NCBI GenBank assembly: GCA_038527215.1
Contig: JBCBGC010000014.1
Span: 1-64,000, forward strand
Direction of reading: 5' to 3'
DNA: 64,000 nucleotides
Source: JAWPMV01 sp038527215
GTDB taxonomy: Bacteria; Bacteroidota; Bacteroidia; J057
A program made the position numbers and the translations under genes. The notes under the pieces were generated by a model. That model searched no databases and was not told the origin of the DNA. It worked only from the letters and a program-made list of their open reading frames with translations. Numbering within the stretch: position 1 is the first letter of the stretch; every line of letters begins with the position of its first letter. Below are positions 14,673-24,900 of this stretch, one piece after another.

Positions 14673-16655
14673 TTAAATGTCGATGTTGGCGTATTTGGCG
14701 TTCCGCTCAATGAACTCACGGCGGGGCGCTACCTCGTCTCCCATCAGGGTTTGGAAAAGGTGGTCGGCCTCCGCAGCAGATTCAATGCTCACGCGTTGCA
14801 GGGTCCGGGTGGAGGGATCCATGGTGGTATCCCAAAGCTGGTCAGGGTTCATCTCGCCCAACCCTTTGTAACGCTGGATATTCACCTTGTTCTCATCTCC
14901 TTTGGCAATCTCATCAATGATGCGCCGGCGATCCTCCTCTGACCAGGCATAGTGACGCTGCTTACCCATCTTCACCAAATAAAGTGGAGGGAGGGCAATG
15001 TACACATGGCCCATCTCGATCAGTGGCAGCATGTAGCGGTACATGAGGGTCAGCAAGAGGGTCCGAATGTGAGAACCGTCTACATCGGCATCCGTCATGA
15101 TGACGATTTTGTGATACCGGAGTTTATCTGTATTAAACTCTTCTTCCTGCCCGATGCCAGAGATGCCCAGGGCCAGGATGATGTTTTTGATCTCTTCGTT
15201 ATCGTAAATCCGCGAAGGGTGGGCTTTCTCCACATTGAGGATTTTTCCTCTCAGGGGCAGGATGGCCTGAAACTTCCGGTCCCGTGCCTGCTTGGCGCTA
15301 CCACCGGCCGAATCACCCTCCACCAGGAAGATTTCACAATCTTCTGCTTTGCGGCTGGAGCAGTTGGCCAGCTTACCGGGCAGGCCACCGCCGATACTCA
15401 TGCCCTTTTTCTGCACCGCCTCACGGGCTTTTTTCGCGGCATGTCGGGCTTCAGCGGCATTGACTACCTTGGCCACGATATTTTTGGCGGTATTGGGATT
15501 TTCTTCGAGGAAGTAAGCCAGGGCTTTTCCCACGATGGATTCCACAATGCCGGATACTTCATTGTTACCCAGCTTGGTTTTGGTCTGCCCCTCAAACTGA
15601 GGCTCGGGGACCTTGACCGAAATCACGCAGGTCATGCCTTCCCGGAAATCTTCCCCTGCCAGGGTTACCTTGACTTTCTTGAGCAGGCCGGCATTTTCGG
15701 CGTAGTTCTTCAAGGTACGGGATAGGGCACGCTTAAAGCCGGAAACGTGGGTTCCGCCTTCATGCGTATTGATGTTGTTGACGTAGGAATGAATGTTTTC
15801 CTTAAAGGATCGGTTGTATTGAATAGCAATCTCAACCGGGGTAGTTTCCTCTTTGTCAATTCCGCTGAAATATATGGGCTCTTCGGTAATGGGTTCCCGG
15901 CTGGAATCCAGATACCGCACAAATTCTGTCAAGCCGCCCTCGGAATGGAAGGTGAGGTTTAGGAATTCCTGGCCCTCGTTCTCTGGTAATTGCTTCTGAT
16001 TGGGGGTTAAGGGTTCCCGCTTATCAATCAGCGTAATGCGCACCCCTCGATTGAGGTAAGCCAATTCCCGCAGTCGGGCGGCCAGGGTATCAAATTTATA
16101 TTCCAGGGAGGTGAAAATCTCATCATCTGGCCAAAAGCGGGTTTCGGTTCCCCGATCTTCCGTTTTCCCAATGACTTCCACTTGGGCTTTAGCAACGCCT
16201 TTCTCATACTCCTGATAGTGCACCTTCCCTTCCCGGAAAACGTGGACTTCACAGTGAGAAGAGAGGGCATTCACACAGGAGACCCCCACCCCGTGGAGAC
16301 CCCCGGATACTTTGTAGGTGTCTTTGTCAAATTTACCCCCTGCACCCAGGCGGGTCATCACCAGTTCCAGGGCAGAAAGCCCTTCCTTTTCGTGGATCCC
16401 CACGGGAATCCCCCGGCCATCATCTCTGACGCCGATGGAGTTGTCCTCGTGTATGATCACGGAAATGGACTTGGCGTGGCCAGCCATGGCCTCGTCAATG
16501 GAGTTGTCAACTACCTCATAAACCAGGTGGTGGAGTCCGCGTTCTCCCACGTCCCCGATATACATCGCGGGGCGCTTTCTGACGTGTTCGATCCCCTCAA
16601 GGACCTGTATATTACTCGCGGAATAAGACTGGGAGGGCTTTTCTTTTTCACTCAT
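14673..16655 (-). CDS. gyrB: DNA gyrase subunit B
   Basis: ATPase subunit of DNA gyrase, 660 residues, full length. Features in order: IEHVRKRPAMYIGD, GHKL ATPase with EVVDNSIDEA and DDGRGIPVG, GGLHGVGVSCVNALS, transducer with the Q/K loop, then TOPRIM with LVEGDSAGGSAKQARDR and the acidic IMTDADVDGSHIRTLL, and C-terminal QRYKGLGEMNPDQLWDTTMDP. The latter signature and the 'PLRGKILNVEKA' pattern fit GyrB rather than ParE. It is not beside dnaA or recF, so it does not mark the origin. A single near-match DnaA box (TATCCACA, ~16731) lies upstream but is isolated. Confidence 0.97.
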   Translation of the reverse strand: MSEKEKPSQSYSASNIQVLEGIEHVRKRPAMYIGDVGERGLHHLVYEVVDNSIDEAMAGHAKSISVIIHEDNSIGVRDDGRGIPVGIHEKEGLSALELVMTRLGAGGKFDKDTYKVSGGLHGVGVSCVNALSSHCEVHVFREGKVHYQEYEKGVAKAQVEVIGKTEDRGTETRFWPDDEIFTSLEYKFDTLAARLRELAYLNRGVRITLIDKREPLTPNQKQLPENEGQEFLNLTFHSEGGLTEFVRYLDSSREPITEEPIYFSGIDKEETTPVEIAIQYNRSFKENIHSYVNNINTHEGGTHVSGFKRALSRTLKNYAENAGLLKKVKVTLAGEDFREGMTCVISVKVPEPQFEGQTKTKLGNNEVSGIVESIVGKALAYFLEENPNTAKNIVAKVVNAAEARHAAKKAREAVQKKGMSIGGGLPGKLANCSSRKAEDCEIFLVEGDSAGGSAKQARDRKFQAILPLRGKILNVEKAHPSRIYDNEEIKNIILALGISGIGQEEEFNTDKLRYHKIVIMTDADVDGSHIRTLLLTLMYRYMLPLIEMGHVYIALPPLYLVKMGKQRHYAWSEEDRRRIIDEIAKGDENKVNIQRYKGLGEMNPDQLWDTTMDPSTRTLQRVSIESAAEADHLFQTLMGDEVAPRREFIERNAKYANIDI

Positions 16656-16846
16656 GCACGATAGCTTACCAGGGAGGTTGTGAGTTCCCTTTGAATTCGA
16701 GTAAAATTACGAAAAAATACGCAAAAAGCCTATCCACAAGCTGAAGGTAAATCGTGGAAAACCAACACTTTTCAGCCTTTTTGGAGGGAATTACCGAGTT
16801 TTCAGTGTTCAAACTACCGAATCCCGGAAATGCGTGATTTTAGGGG

Positions 16847-19800
16847 CTATTTCTTCTTCTTTTTCTTGGGAAAACCAAACTTGTCTTTAAGGGATTTTAA
16901 GGCTTCGGTAGCGTCATCTCCCAAGCGCTTTTTCGCTTCTTCTTCCAGCTTTTGGGCGGCTTCTTGTTTGGCTTTTTCGGTTAGTTGGTTGAGAGAGTCC
17001 TTGGCCTCGGTTTTTTTGTCAGCGATGACCTGCTTCACACTATCTTCCACCTGATTCTTGAGGTTGTCTACTTGCTGCTTGAGGCTGTCTTTTTCCAACT
17101 CGATTTCGCTCCCCAGTTGCTCTTTCAGCTTGTCTTCGGCCAGAGCGGTCGCCTGATCCTTAAGGGCATCTCCGGTTCCGCCAGCGCCCCCGCTGATCTG
17201 GGGTTCATCCAGGGTGCCGCCTACCAGCAGATTGACGACCACCCTTTCGCTGGCCTTGATGCCGCCCCCACTTAGGTTGGAAAGGGCAGAAAAGGCCGCA
17301 TTGCCAATGCTGCCGGAAGGCGCATCGACGGTTACATCGTAATCTAGTTTTCCGGCCAGATTTTGCCGACCACCGATGGTGAGCTTGATGCCTTTGATGT
17401 CTATTTCCAGAGGAGAAATGAGGATAAAGCCATCCTTGATTTCAAATTGGCCGGAGAGATCGCTCAGGTCTGCTTCTTTCAGCTCATTGATCTTGGTTTT
17501 TTCGGCCAGGGCGCTCATGATTTTGGAACCGGCCAGCTTACCTTCCAGGATTTCAAAGACCCCCAGGCTATTGATGTCCTCAATGACGGGCATCATATTT
17601 TCTTTCAGGCGACCGGCAATGCCAAATTCCAGGTTGGTTTTTCCCTGTACCAGTTTGGCGAGGGGCGCATAGGCTTGAAGCGAACTAAAGTATTGATAGG
17701 CATTTTGGATGCCAACGGCATTCATGTCCAGGTAAAAATTGTAGGTTGGATTTTTGAGATCTTCGGTATTGTATACTCCATTCAAGCCCACCTGTCCGCC
17801 GAGCATGGCACAGCTTATATCTGAAAGGGCGATACGTTGATCGGCCACCTTAACCTGTCCTGTGAGATTGGCCAGGCGGGTGCCCCCATAAATCAATTCG
17901 TCAAAAGCAGCATTGATGTTTAGGTCGTAGGTTTCGGGTACCGGAATCACGGTCAGGGGCTCCTCTGGGGCCTCTTCGGCCGGGCTCACGGGTTCTTCTT
18001 CCGTTAGCCACTCATCTACATCAAATCTTTTGGAACGAAGGTCTATGGCGCCTCCCAGGTCCTGATCGTCCCACAGCGCGTAGGCCAGATAGTTGGTCAG
18101 ATAGCCACTGGCCTGATAGTCACTTTTGCCCATTTTTCCCGAAGCTCCCTGGAAGCTCAGTTTATCATTGGTAAAAACGGCTGTGCCCTGGTCTATGCTA
18201 AAGCCGGGTTGCATATACCAGAGGTCTGAATAGCGAAGGTTTTGGATATCCGCGCTGCCTTTGGTGGGAAGTTGGGCATAGCGCTCTGCTTCCAAATCGG
18301 AATACTTTCCCCGGGTCTCGAAGTCGTGGACGATGATTTTGCCCGCAAGACTCATCGAATCAATCGGATAGATTTGCATGAGTTTTTCCAGGTCCAGCCG
18401 CCCACTGGCTTTGAGGTCGTAGGTGGGATCTTCGAAATGGCTGACGGTGAGTTGGCCGTCGAGCGGTTCGCCATCCATGTCAAAATGAAAATCAGGCACT
18501 TCCAATACAGCGTGCGCCATGGAGCCATCCGCATCTTCCAGACTGGCCTTGAAATGCAGGTCCGTGATTTCTGTAGGATATTCGGCTTCCTTCAGGTAGC
18601 CCTCTGCCATTTCCATTTTGGCCGAAACGGTAGGAAATTGTTCCTGTTTTTCATCATAGATCCCCTTGGCTACTGCATCAATAAAAAAGTCCCCCTTAAG
18701 CTGGGTGCCTTCCAAAGGATAGAATTGGGTAATCTCTGCCAGATTTAGGCGGGCGTTGACCTTGCCGTCGAGATCAAGCCGTTCCAGGCCTTGCATCTTG
18801 AGCTGGGCGTCAATGGGATTCTGCCCCAAATCGGCGTGAAACTTCTGGAGATCTACGGAAGTATGTTCCAGCACACCGTCAGGGTTGTCGATGGCCAGAT
18901 TCAGGTCAATGTTGGTAATGGGTTTGGGCAAATCCGGATACTGCAGCCGCCCTTCAACTACCTGGGCCAATAGACCAAAACCGGGAAGTTGTTGTTCGTT
19001 ATAGGTGCCTTTGACATGCCCTTTAAAGGTGCCATTCCCGTCTGCCTGAATGGCTTCGAAGCCAGTTTTATAGACGCCTGGGACCAAAGAATATAGGCTT
19101 TTCAGGTCCGCCTCTGGTGCTTCAAAGGAAAGGTCCATGACCATATCTTCTCCTTTAAATATCAAGCTGCCTAACATGCCCAAGGTCAGATCATTGAGGG
19201 TGAGGCTATTGTCCAGAAAGCGAATAGACAGATCATCCGTTTGTTCTATATCCAGGTTAATGGTCGCATCCAGGCCTGCTTTACGGAGGTAACTTACGCC
19301 ATCATAGGTGGCAGAAACCTGATCAATGTGGGTGAGCGTTTCCAACTGGTAGCGGGTGGCGGTAAAGTCTCCTTTCCCGCTATGATTCAGCCCGCTTAAG
19401 CTCATCTGAGCCGGCAGGCTGGGATCGGCATAGGAAACCCGACAATTGACCAGCTCGTAGGATTGCAAGGCTATTTGGAAAGCGGTTGAGCTCGTAGTAT
19501 CCTCCTCCTGTGATGCCGTGGGTTTCACGATGTCATAATTCGCTTTGCCTTCAGGGGTGTAGCGAATAGATACAGCCCCTTCCTGCAGGCTGACTCGCTT
19601 AAGGTTGATTTCCTCTCCGCTGATCAAAGACCAAAGGTCTACCACCAGATCTATTTCTTTGCCTTGTATCAGGGTGTCTCCTGCAAAATCTTCCTGCCCC
19701 ACCACGCTGAAATCATAGACCGCCAATCGGGCTTTCGGAAAATTCCGAATGAAGGAAAGGTCTACGTCTTCATACTGCACGGTAGCCAGGAGATATTCAT

Positions 19801-19921
19801 CCAGGCTTTCCTGGACCAGGGCCTTTATTTTATCCTTGAATAAAAAAGGCGTGGCAATGAGGAGAAGGAGTATAGCCAGGAGGCTAATACTCAGGATTTT
19901 AAGGATTTTTTTGAGTTTCAT
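16847..19921 (-). CDS. AsmA-family envelope protein with Lys-rich coiled-coil tail
   Basis: Large (1024 residues) envelope protein anchored by one N-terminal helix (LKKILKILSISLLAILLLLI) with a long periplasmic body. The N-terminus and the repeating beta strands fit the AsmA/TamB-like group, thought to form bridges for lipid movement between membranes; EFGIAGRLKENMMPVIEDIN and the region ~790-900 match the AsmA-like C-terminal domain. A low-complexity Pro/Glu linker lies at ~645-665. From ~925 the sequence becomes a charged coiled coil and ends in FPKKKKKK. The start ATG at 19921 opens directly on the anchor. Bacteroidota carry several AsmA paralogues, so the exact role is open. Confidence 0.85.
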   Translation of the reverse strand: MKLKKILKILSISLLAILLLLIATPFLFKDKIKALVQESLDEYLLATVQYEDVDLSFIRNFPKARLAVYDFSVVGQEDFAGDTLIQGKEIDLVVDLWSLISGEEINLKRVSLQEGAVSIRYTPEGKANYDIVKPTASQEEDTTSSTAFQIALQSYELVNCRVSYADPSLPAQMSLSGLNHSGKGDFTATRYQLETLTHIDQVSATYDGVSYLRKAGLDATINLDIEQTDDLSIRFLDNSLTLNDLTLGMLGSLIFKGEDMVMDLSFEAPEADLKSLYSLVPGVYKTGFEAIQADGNGTFKGHVKGTYNEQQLPGFGLLAQVVEGRLQYPDLPKPITNIDLNLAIDNPDGVLEHTSVDLQKFHADLGQNPIDAQLKMQGLERLDLDGKVNARLNLAEITQFYPLEGTQLKGDFFIDAVAKGIYDEKQEQFPTVSAKMEMAEGYLKEAEYPTEITDLHFKASLEDADGSMAHAVLEVPDFHFDMDGEPLDGQLTVSHFEDPTYDLKASGRLDLEKLMQIYPIDSMSLAGKIIVHDFETRGKYSDLEAERYAQLPTKGSADIQNLRYSDLWYMQPGFSIDQGTAVFTNDKLSFQGASGKMGKSDYQASGYLTNYLAYALWDDQDLGGAIDLRSKRFDVDEWLTEEEPVSPAEEAPEEPLTVIPVPETYDLNINAAFDELIYGGTRLANLTGQVKVADQRIALSDISCAMLGGQVGLNGVYNTEDLKNPTYNFYLDMNAVGIQNAYQYFSSLQAYAPLAKLVQGKTNLEFGIAGRLKENMMPVIEDINSLGVFEILEGKLAGSKIMSALAEKTKINELKEADLSDLSGQFEIKDGFILISPLEIDIKGIKLTIGGRQNLAGKLDYDVTVDAPSGSIGNAAFSALSNLSGGGIKASERVVVNLLVGGTLDEPQISGGAGGTGDALKDQATALAEDKLKEQLGSEIELEKDSLKQQVDNLKNQVEDSVKQVIADKKTEAKDSLNQLTEKAKQEAAQKLEEEAKKRLGDDATEALKSLKDKFGFPKKKKKK

Positions 19922-20107
19922 GTCTCAGGTAAAGTTTCCTTAGGGTGGCAGGGGAACAAGCAATTTAAACGCCTCTATAATATTAGGAGGAAAATTTCAG
20001 AAAAAGGTAGCGCGTGCAAGAGTTTTGATGGAAAAAAGTACAGGAAGTCTTGAAAATGTAAAGGAGATTCTCCATTTTTTGCTAAATAACCATTCAATTT
20101 ATTTCGA

Positions 20108-20791
20108 ATGTGGAAAGATCTCCTGGGATTATTGGTGGTACCTCAGTGTATGGCCTGTGGTCAGGCATTGAGTAGGCAGGAAGAAATCACGTGCACCCGA
20201 TGCCTGACTCAATTGCCGCAAACAGATTTCCATTTGAGCCCGCAGGACAATGAACTCTATCGGAGATTGGCCGGTCGGGTCCCTATCCATGGGGCGGCCA
20301 GTCTATTTTTTTTCGATAAAAAAGGACGCTTCCAGAAGCTCATTCAACAGTTAAAGTATCGACATAAACCGCAGGTAGGAAGCTATTTGGGCCGACTATA
20401 CGGCCACGTATTAATGGATCACTCTTTTCTACAGTCCGTGGAGGCGCTGGTCCCCGTGCCCCTGCATCCGCGAAAGCAGCGGAAAAGAGGCTATAATCAG
20501 GCGGAGAAAATTGCCCAAGGCTTTGCCCAGGTGACAGGGATTCCAGTCAAAAATGGACTAAGGCGAAAGAAGGATACGCATTCCCAGACCCAAAAAAGGG
20601 GAGGGGATCGATGGGCGAATGTAGCGGAGGCTTTTGTTTGCCAGGAGCCGCTTCCGAGCCATATTTTACTGGTAGATGATGTGGTTACCACCGGGGCTAC
20701 CCTGGAAGCCTGCGTCCGCGCCTGCCTGGCTGCGGATACGCCACCTCAGAAAATCAGTTTGATCAGTATCGGGATGGCCCGTGATGCCTAG
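20108..20791 (+). CDS. comF: ComF family protein
   Basis: Cytoplasmic 227-residue protein with the two-part ComF layout: an N-terminal zinc-ribbon (C14-x2-C17 and C29-x2-C32) and a phosphoribosyltransferase-like domain with VPVPLHPRKQRKRGYNQAE and the PRPP loop ILLVDDVVTTGAT. ComF proteins take part in DNA uptake/transformation in naturally competent bacteria, perhaps in handling incoming single strands. No other competence gene is near. The gene ends one base before the convergent BatA-like stop, with no room for a terminator. Confidence 0.93.
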   Translation: MWKDLLGLLVVPQCMACGQALSRQEEITCTRCLTQLPQTDFHLSPQDNELYRRLAGRVPIHGAASLFFFDKKGRFQKLIQQLKYRHKPQVGSYLGRLYGHVLMDHSFLQSVEALVPVPLHPRKQRKRGYNQAEKIAQGFAQVTGIPVKNGLRRKKDTHSQTQKRGGDRWANVAEAFVCQEPLPSHILLVDDVVTTGATLEACVRACLAADTPPQKISLISIGMARDA

Positions 20792-20792
20792 G

Positions 20793-21791
20793 CTACTGCT
20801 CTAGTGGATTGTACACAAAGGTCAGCATCAACAGAAAGGAAAGGCCCAGAAGGAAGATGGCTGTTTTGATGAAAAAAGGATAGCGGTCAACCGCTACTCG
20901 GTAGACCAGTTCTTCCGCCGCACTTTTCTCTTTGTGGGTTACTTCCTGAAAACTAAGGGTCAGTTGATCCACCGAAGTGGCTCTGAAATAGCCTCCGCCC
21001 GTCATCATAGCCAATTCCTGCAGCAAAGGCTCGTCTAATTCAGATTTGATCCTGGTGGTGGTACCCGGTCGGACGTAGACTTCGTTCCCCAGCCCAAAGG
21101 TATAGATGCGTGCATCGTGATGGGCCGCGACCTTGGCCGCTCCGATGGGATCAAGATCTCCTGCGTTATTCGCTCCATCGGTCAGGAGCATGATGATGCG
21201 CCCTTTATTGGGACTTTCCATCAGCCGGTTCATGGCTAATCCAATGGCTCCGCCTATGTCCGTACCCAGGGCACTTAGCAAGCCGGGGCGAATATCATCC
21301 AGGAGTCGTCCCAGATAATCAAAGTCCTGGGTGAGCGGAGCATAATGAAAAGCCTGAGACGCAAAAAGAACCAGACCGATTCGATCATGTTCTCTGCCCT
21401 GAATAAAATTCCGGGCTGTTTCTTTGGCGGCTTCTAACCTATTGGGATTAAAATCCTCAGCTTCCATGCTGCTGCTCACATCCAGACAAATCATGATGTC
21501 CAGGCCCTGGTTCTTTTGTTGGCGGATTTCCGCGCCTTTCTGAGGCCGGGCGATCGCCAGAATACACACGATCAGGCTGATCATCTGTAAGGCTCTGGGC
21601 AGGTGTCGCAGGAAGGCCAGGTTGACTTTAGGCTTTTTGAGCTGGGTAGGGTCATAGCTCAGGCGGATGACCAGTCTCTGGCGGGTGTAAAAGCGAAAAT
21701 ACCAGAAAAGATATACCGGGACCAGGCCTAGCATCAGCAAGGCCTCGGGATTGGCAAACGTATCTATGCCCAGTAATTCTTTCATTCTCAC
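20793..21791 (-). CDS. batA: BatA-like von Willebrand factor A membrane protein
   Basis: Membrane-anchored VWA protein, 332 residues, fitting BatA of Bacteroidota aerotolerance operons. Two N-terminal helices (~15-32 and ~65-82) precede the VWA domain, which holds a complete MIDAS: D104-V-S-S-S, T in the second loop and LTDGANNAGD. A final helix spans ~308-326. BatA normally sits in a MoxR-DUF58-BatA-BatB-BatC-BatD operon; here it stands alone, with comF convergent on one side and the big dehydrogenase on the other. A general role in envelope stress is family knowledge, not seen here. Confidence 0.82.
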   Translation of the reverse strand: MRMKELLGIDTFANPEALLMLGLVPVYLFWYFRFYTRQRLVIRLSYDPTQLKKPKVNLAFLRHLPRALQMISLIVCILAIARPQKGAEIRQQKNQGLDIMICLDVSSSMEAEDFNPNRLEAAKETARNFIQGREHDRIGLVLFASQAFHYAPLTQDFDYLGRLLDDIRPGLLSALGTDIGGAIGLAMNRLMESPNKGRIIMLLTDGANNAGDLDPIGAAKVAAHHDARIYTFGLGNEVYVRPGTTTRIKSELDEPLLQELAMMTGGGYFRATSVDQLTLSFQEVTHKEKSAAEELVYRVAVDRYPFFIKTAIFLLGLSFLLMLTFVYNPLEQ

Positions 21792-21851
21792 AAAATAAGC
21801 ACCTCTGGTGCTGTCTTACAACTTCTATCGGTTATGTGGCTTACAGCCGTG

Positions 21852-21890
21852 AAAAAAATCGCCTAATACCCGAGAAGGTATTAGGCGATT
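21852..21890 (-). terminator. Strong terminator of the dehydrogenase/cytochrome gene
   Basis: A perfect 14-bp stem (21857-21870 with 21877-21890) and six-base loop CGAGAA are followed on the minus strand by a T-run (A-run 21852-21858). It lies 21 bases past the stop of the 1358-residue protein. Confidence 0.92.
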
Positions 21891-21910
21891 GCGCTTATGT
21901 TTTATCTGGT

Positions 21911-24900
21911 CTAGTGAACCAGTAATTTTTGTACTTCTGTACGGGTAGTGGTTTTGACGTGGACAAAATAGAGGCCCCGGCTCAAACCATCCAGGGAAAC
22001 CTGATACTTCTCCTGTGGGGTCTGCATATTGTGCACCGCACGCTTGACCACCTGGCCACTGCTGTTCACTACTTCTACCTGCACCGGCTGCGGGTTCCCC
22101 AGGTTGAGGTTGATCCAAACCGATTCATTTAGGCTCACCGGATTCGGATAAATACTGACCACATCTCCAAAACTCACTTCTACGGTATTAGAGTAGCTGA
22201 AGGTACCGTCAATATCTACCATTTTCAGGCGGTAATAGGTAACACTCCGGAATGGATCTGTATCAAAGGTCTGATAACTCAGCGGAACCTGGCTATTTCC
22301 GGCAGCGTCCAGCTCTACCAAGGGTTGGAAGATATCTGCATCAGCAGATCTTTCCACCAGGAAGTAATCAGAGTTAATTTCCTGTTCGGTGGTCCAACGA
22401 ATGGCTACTTGTCCGCCTTCCGGGAAGGCCTCAAACTCGGTCAACTCAACCGGGAAGGTACTTCCCGCCGCAGGATAGAGGAACTGAGTCGGCACCACTT
22501 GCTGATCCATGATCGGACTGGACCAGGATAGAATAGCCGTGGCAAACACATCCTTCTCATAGAAGGCCATTTTGATGGGCACCTTGGTGAAGGGATCCAA
22601 ATCAACAGAACCACTGTGATCCATGCGGGCGTGGTCATTCCACTGGTCGATGATCAACTGACCATCTACCCACAGCCTTACCCCATTGTCAGAGGTGGTG
22701 GTAAAGGTCACCGTTTCGTCATACGGAGCTTCTATTTCTCCTTCCCAAACCACAGAGAAGTTATCGAAAGACTGTCCCTGGATAGGAATACTACTGCCCC
22801 ATTCAAAGTTGATTTGGGCATCTGTTCTCACCTCCGTGAGGTTGGTCGTATCAATATCGCTAAAGTAGTTCCCGAGCAGGCCGGTTCCGGTACCGCTACC
22901 GGGAGGGAATACCCAGAAGTGATGTACCACTTCGCTGGCTTTCTTATAGGTACTATTGCCGTCCTGACGAGCCGTAACGAGCACTTCACCCGCAGCTCCG
23001 GTCAGGTTGATGGTATTGCCGCCCGTCAAGGTAGCTACCCCAGACACTTCAAAGGTAACCGGAAGACCAGAAGTGGATGTTGCGCTGAGCGCAAAAGGAG
23101 CGTCCGTGGTATTTTTATCCGGGATATCAGCAAAATTGATCATTTGGCTCTCTTCTTCACAGGCGAGCTGGAAGAGGTTGATCTCAGCTGCTGAGGTAAC
23201 TTCCCAGCCATTTGGTTCTGCCAGGCCAACCAACCTGATATATCTTGCTTTCTGGGCACTGAAATAAACGGTTTTTTCATTGGTTCCTTCCCACAGCCCA
23301 TCTGCCACGGGTTTACCCCAGTTGACGCCATCCATACTGAGATAGAATAAGAAGCTGGTAATGGTGCCTCCATCCGGCCCGTCCTGGCGAGGGAGATATT
23401 TCATTCCCACAATCGGCGCAACCTGCCCCAGGTCAATTTGAATCTCATGGGGATGCAAAGGTCCGTTATTGGAATGGTATTCTGTATGCCAGAAGGTATT
23501 AGCATCCCCGTCAAAGGCATTACTGCCCTGGCCATTTTCGGCAACCAGTTCTTCGCTGTCTACATACTGCAAGGACCAGCTGGCCTGAGAAACGGCCGTC
23601 GTACAGCCGGGGATATCTACGTTGGGACTCATGCTGTTGATCCACTCAGCGATCAGGGCCACGCCGGGCGTGTCTACGATGTTTTTCGCGGCGGGCGGCA
23701 TGGCATAGGTCGTATGCACGGCGGCAATCCGCTTGTACAGCAGCGACATGGCCGTGTCGCCCGGGAGGATAACCCGAGAACCATCTATGCCCAGGTCTTT
23801 TTCTCCTTCGGCAAAGATGAGGTTTTGGTATGCTAAAGGCGTATTGTAACGCGCGTCAAAGTTCGCATGAATCGTATTCCCAGGACGGTGGCAGGAAGCA
23901 CAGTTGGCATCCAGATAGGATTTGGCACGCTCATCCAGGCTTCTGCTCAGGTCATCTTTTTCTGCCATGACATCTTTCATGGCCATGCCTGCGGTCGTGG
24001 TGTCGATATCCCGGTGAAATACATTTAGTTCAGCCAGCGTCTTGAGCTGATTGGCGGTCCGCCCCGTAAGCGGATAGTAAATATCGCCATTCAACTGCCG
24101 GGTTTTGGGACCGAGAACGGCGCCGGAAGCATCATTATGGCAAGTCATACATTGCCCTCTGCTGGGATATTCCCAAAGGACCGTCCGGTCGGTAGTTTTG
24201 GTTTTAACCTTCAGGGTATCGGTCATGCCCTGGTCAAGGAGTACCGCATCTGACTGGTCTTGCAACCAGCGATAGGTCAGCCCATAGTAATCGCCATTCA
24301 GTCCCCGCACAATGAAGCGGGTTTCCAGGCGTCGGGTATTGCTGGGATCATTATCATCTACCTGGAATTCGAAGTGCTTGACCGTAACGGCCCCGATCGG
24401 CAATTCCCAGGGATCATTTTCACTGTATATAATTTGCTCATCCTGTTCGCTCATCTCCCCATCAAAAGGCAGGATCAACCAACGTTTTTTGAGGGCCCCA
24501 TCAGACCAGAAAGGAACGTTGAGTTCGTAGGGAATCATGAAGTCCGCAGGTACCAGGTTGTCGATATCGGTAAAGATGCCCGTCTGCGACAGCAAGGCAG
24601 GCGGATTTCCGTTGGTGCTGGTTTGACGGGACAGCTTCATGATCTTGCCGCCATCGGTGGCATAGTCGGTCATCACCAGGACATAGAGTTCTCCCTGGTG
24701 GTCATAGCCAAAAGAGGCGGGCTTTCCCTGGGTTACCGACAGCATGTATTCCATGTTGCCCGTAGCCACGTCGTAGGAGCGAATGACCCGGGTACCGAAG
24801 TCGGCAAAGATGAATTTGTTGGCGATGGAAGTATCGTGGTCCTGACCGTGGTAGACATAACCTGCAATGGCAGCTACAGCCTGGTCGCGGTTAAAGTCCA

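Noticed and set aside
16720..16760. DnaA-box-like TATCCACA upstream of gyrB
   Set aside because: A single inexact box with no cluster, AT-rich unwinding element or dnaA/dnaN nearby, so not an origin.
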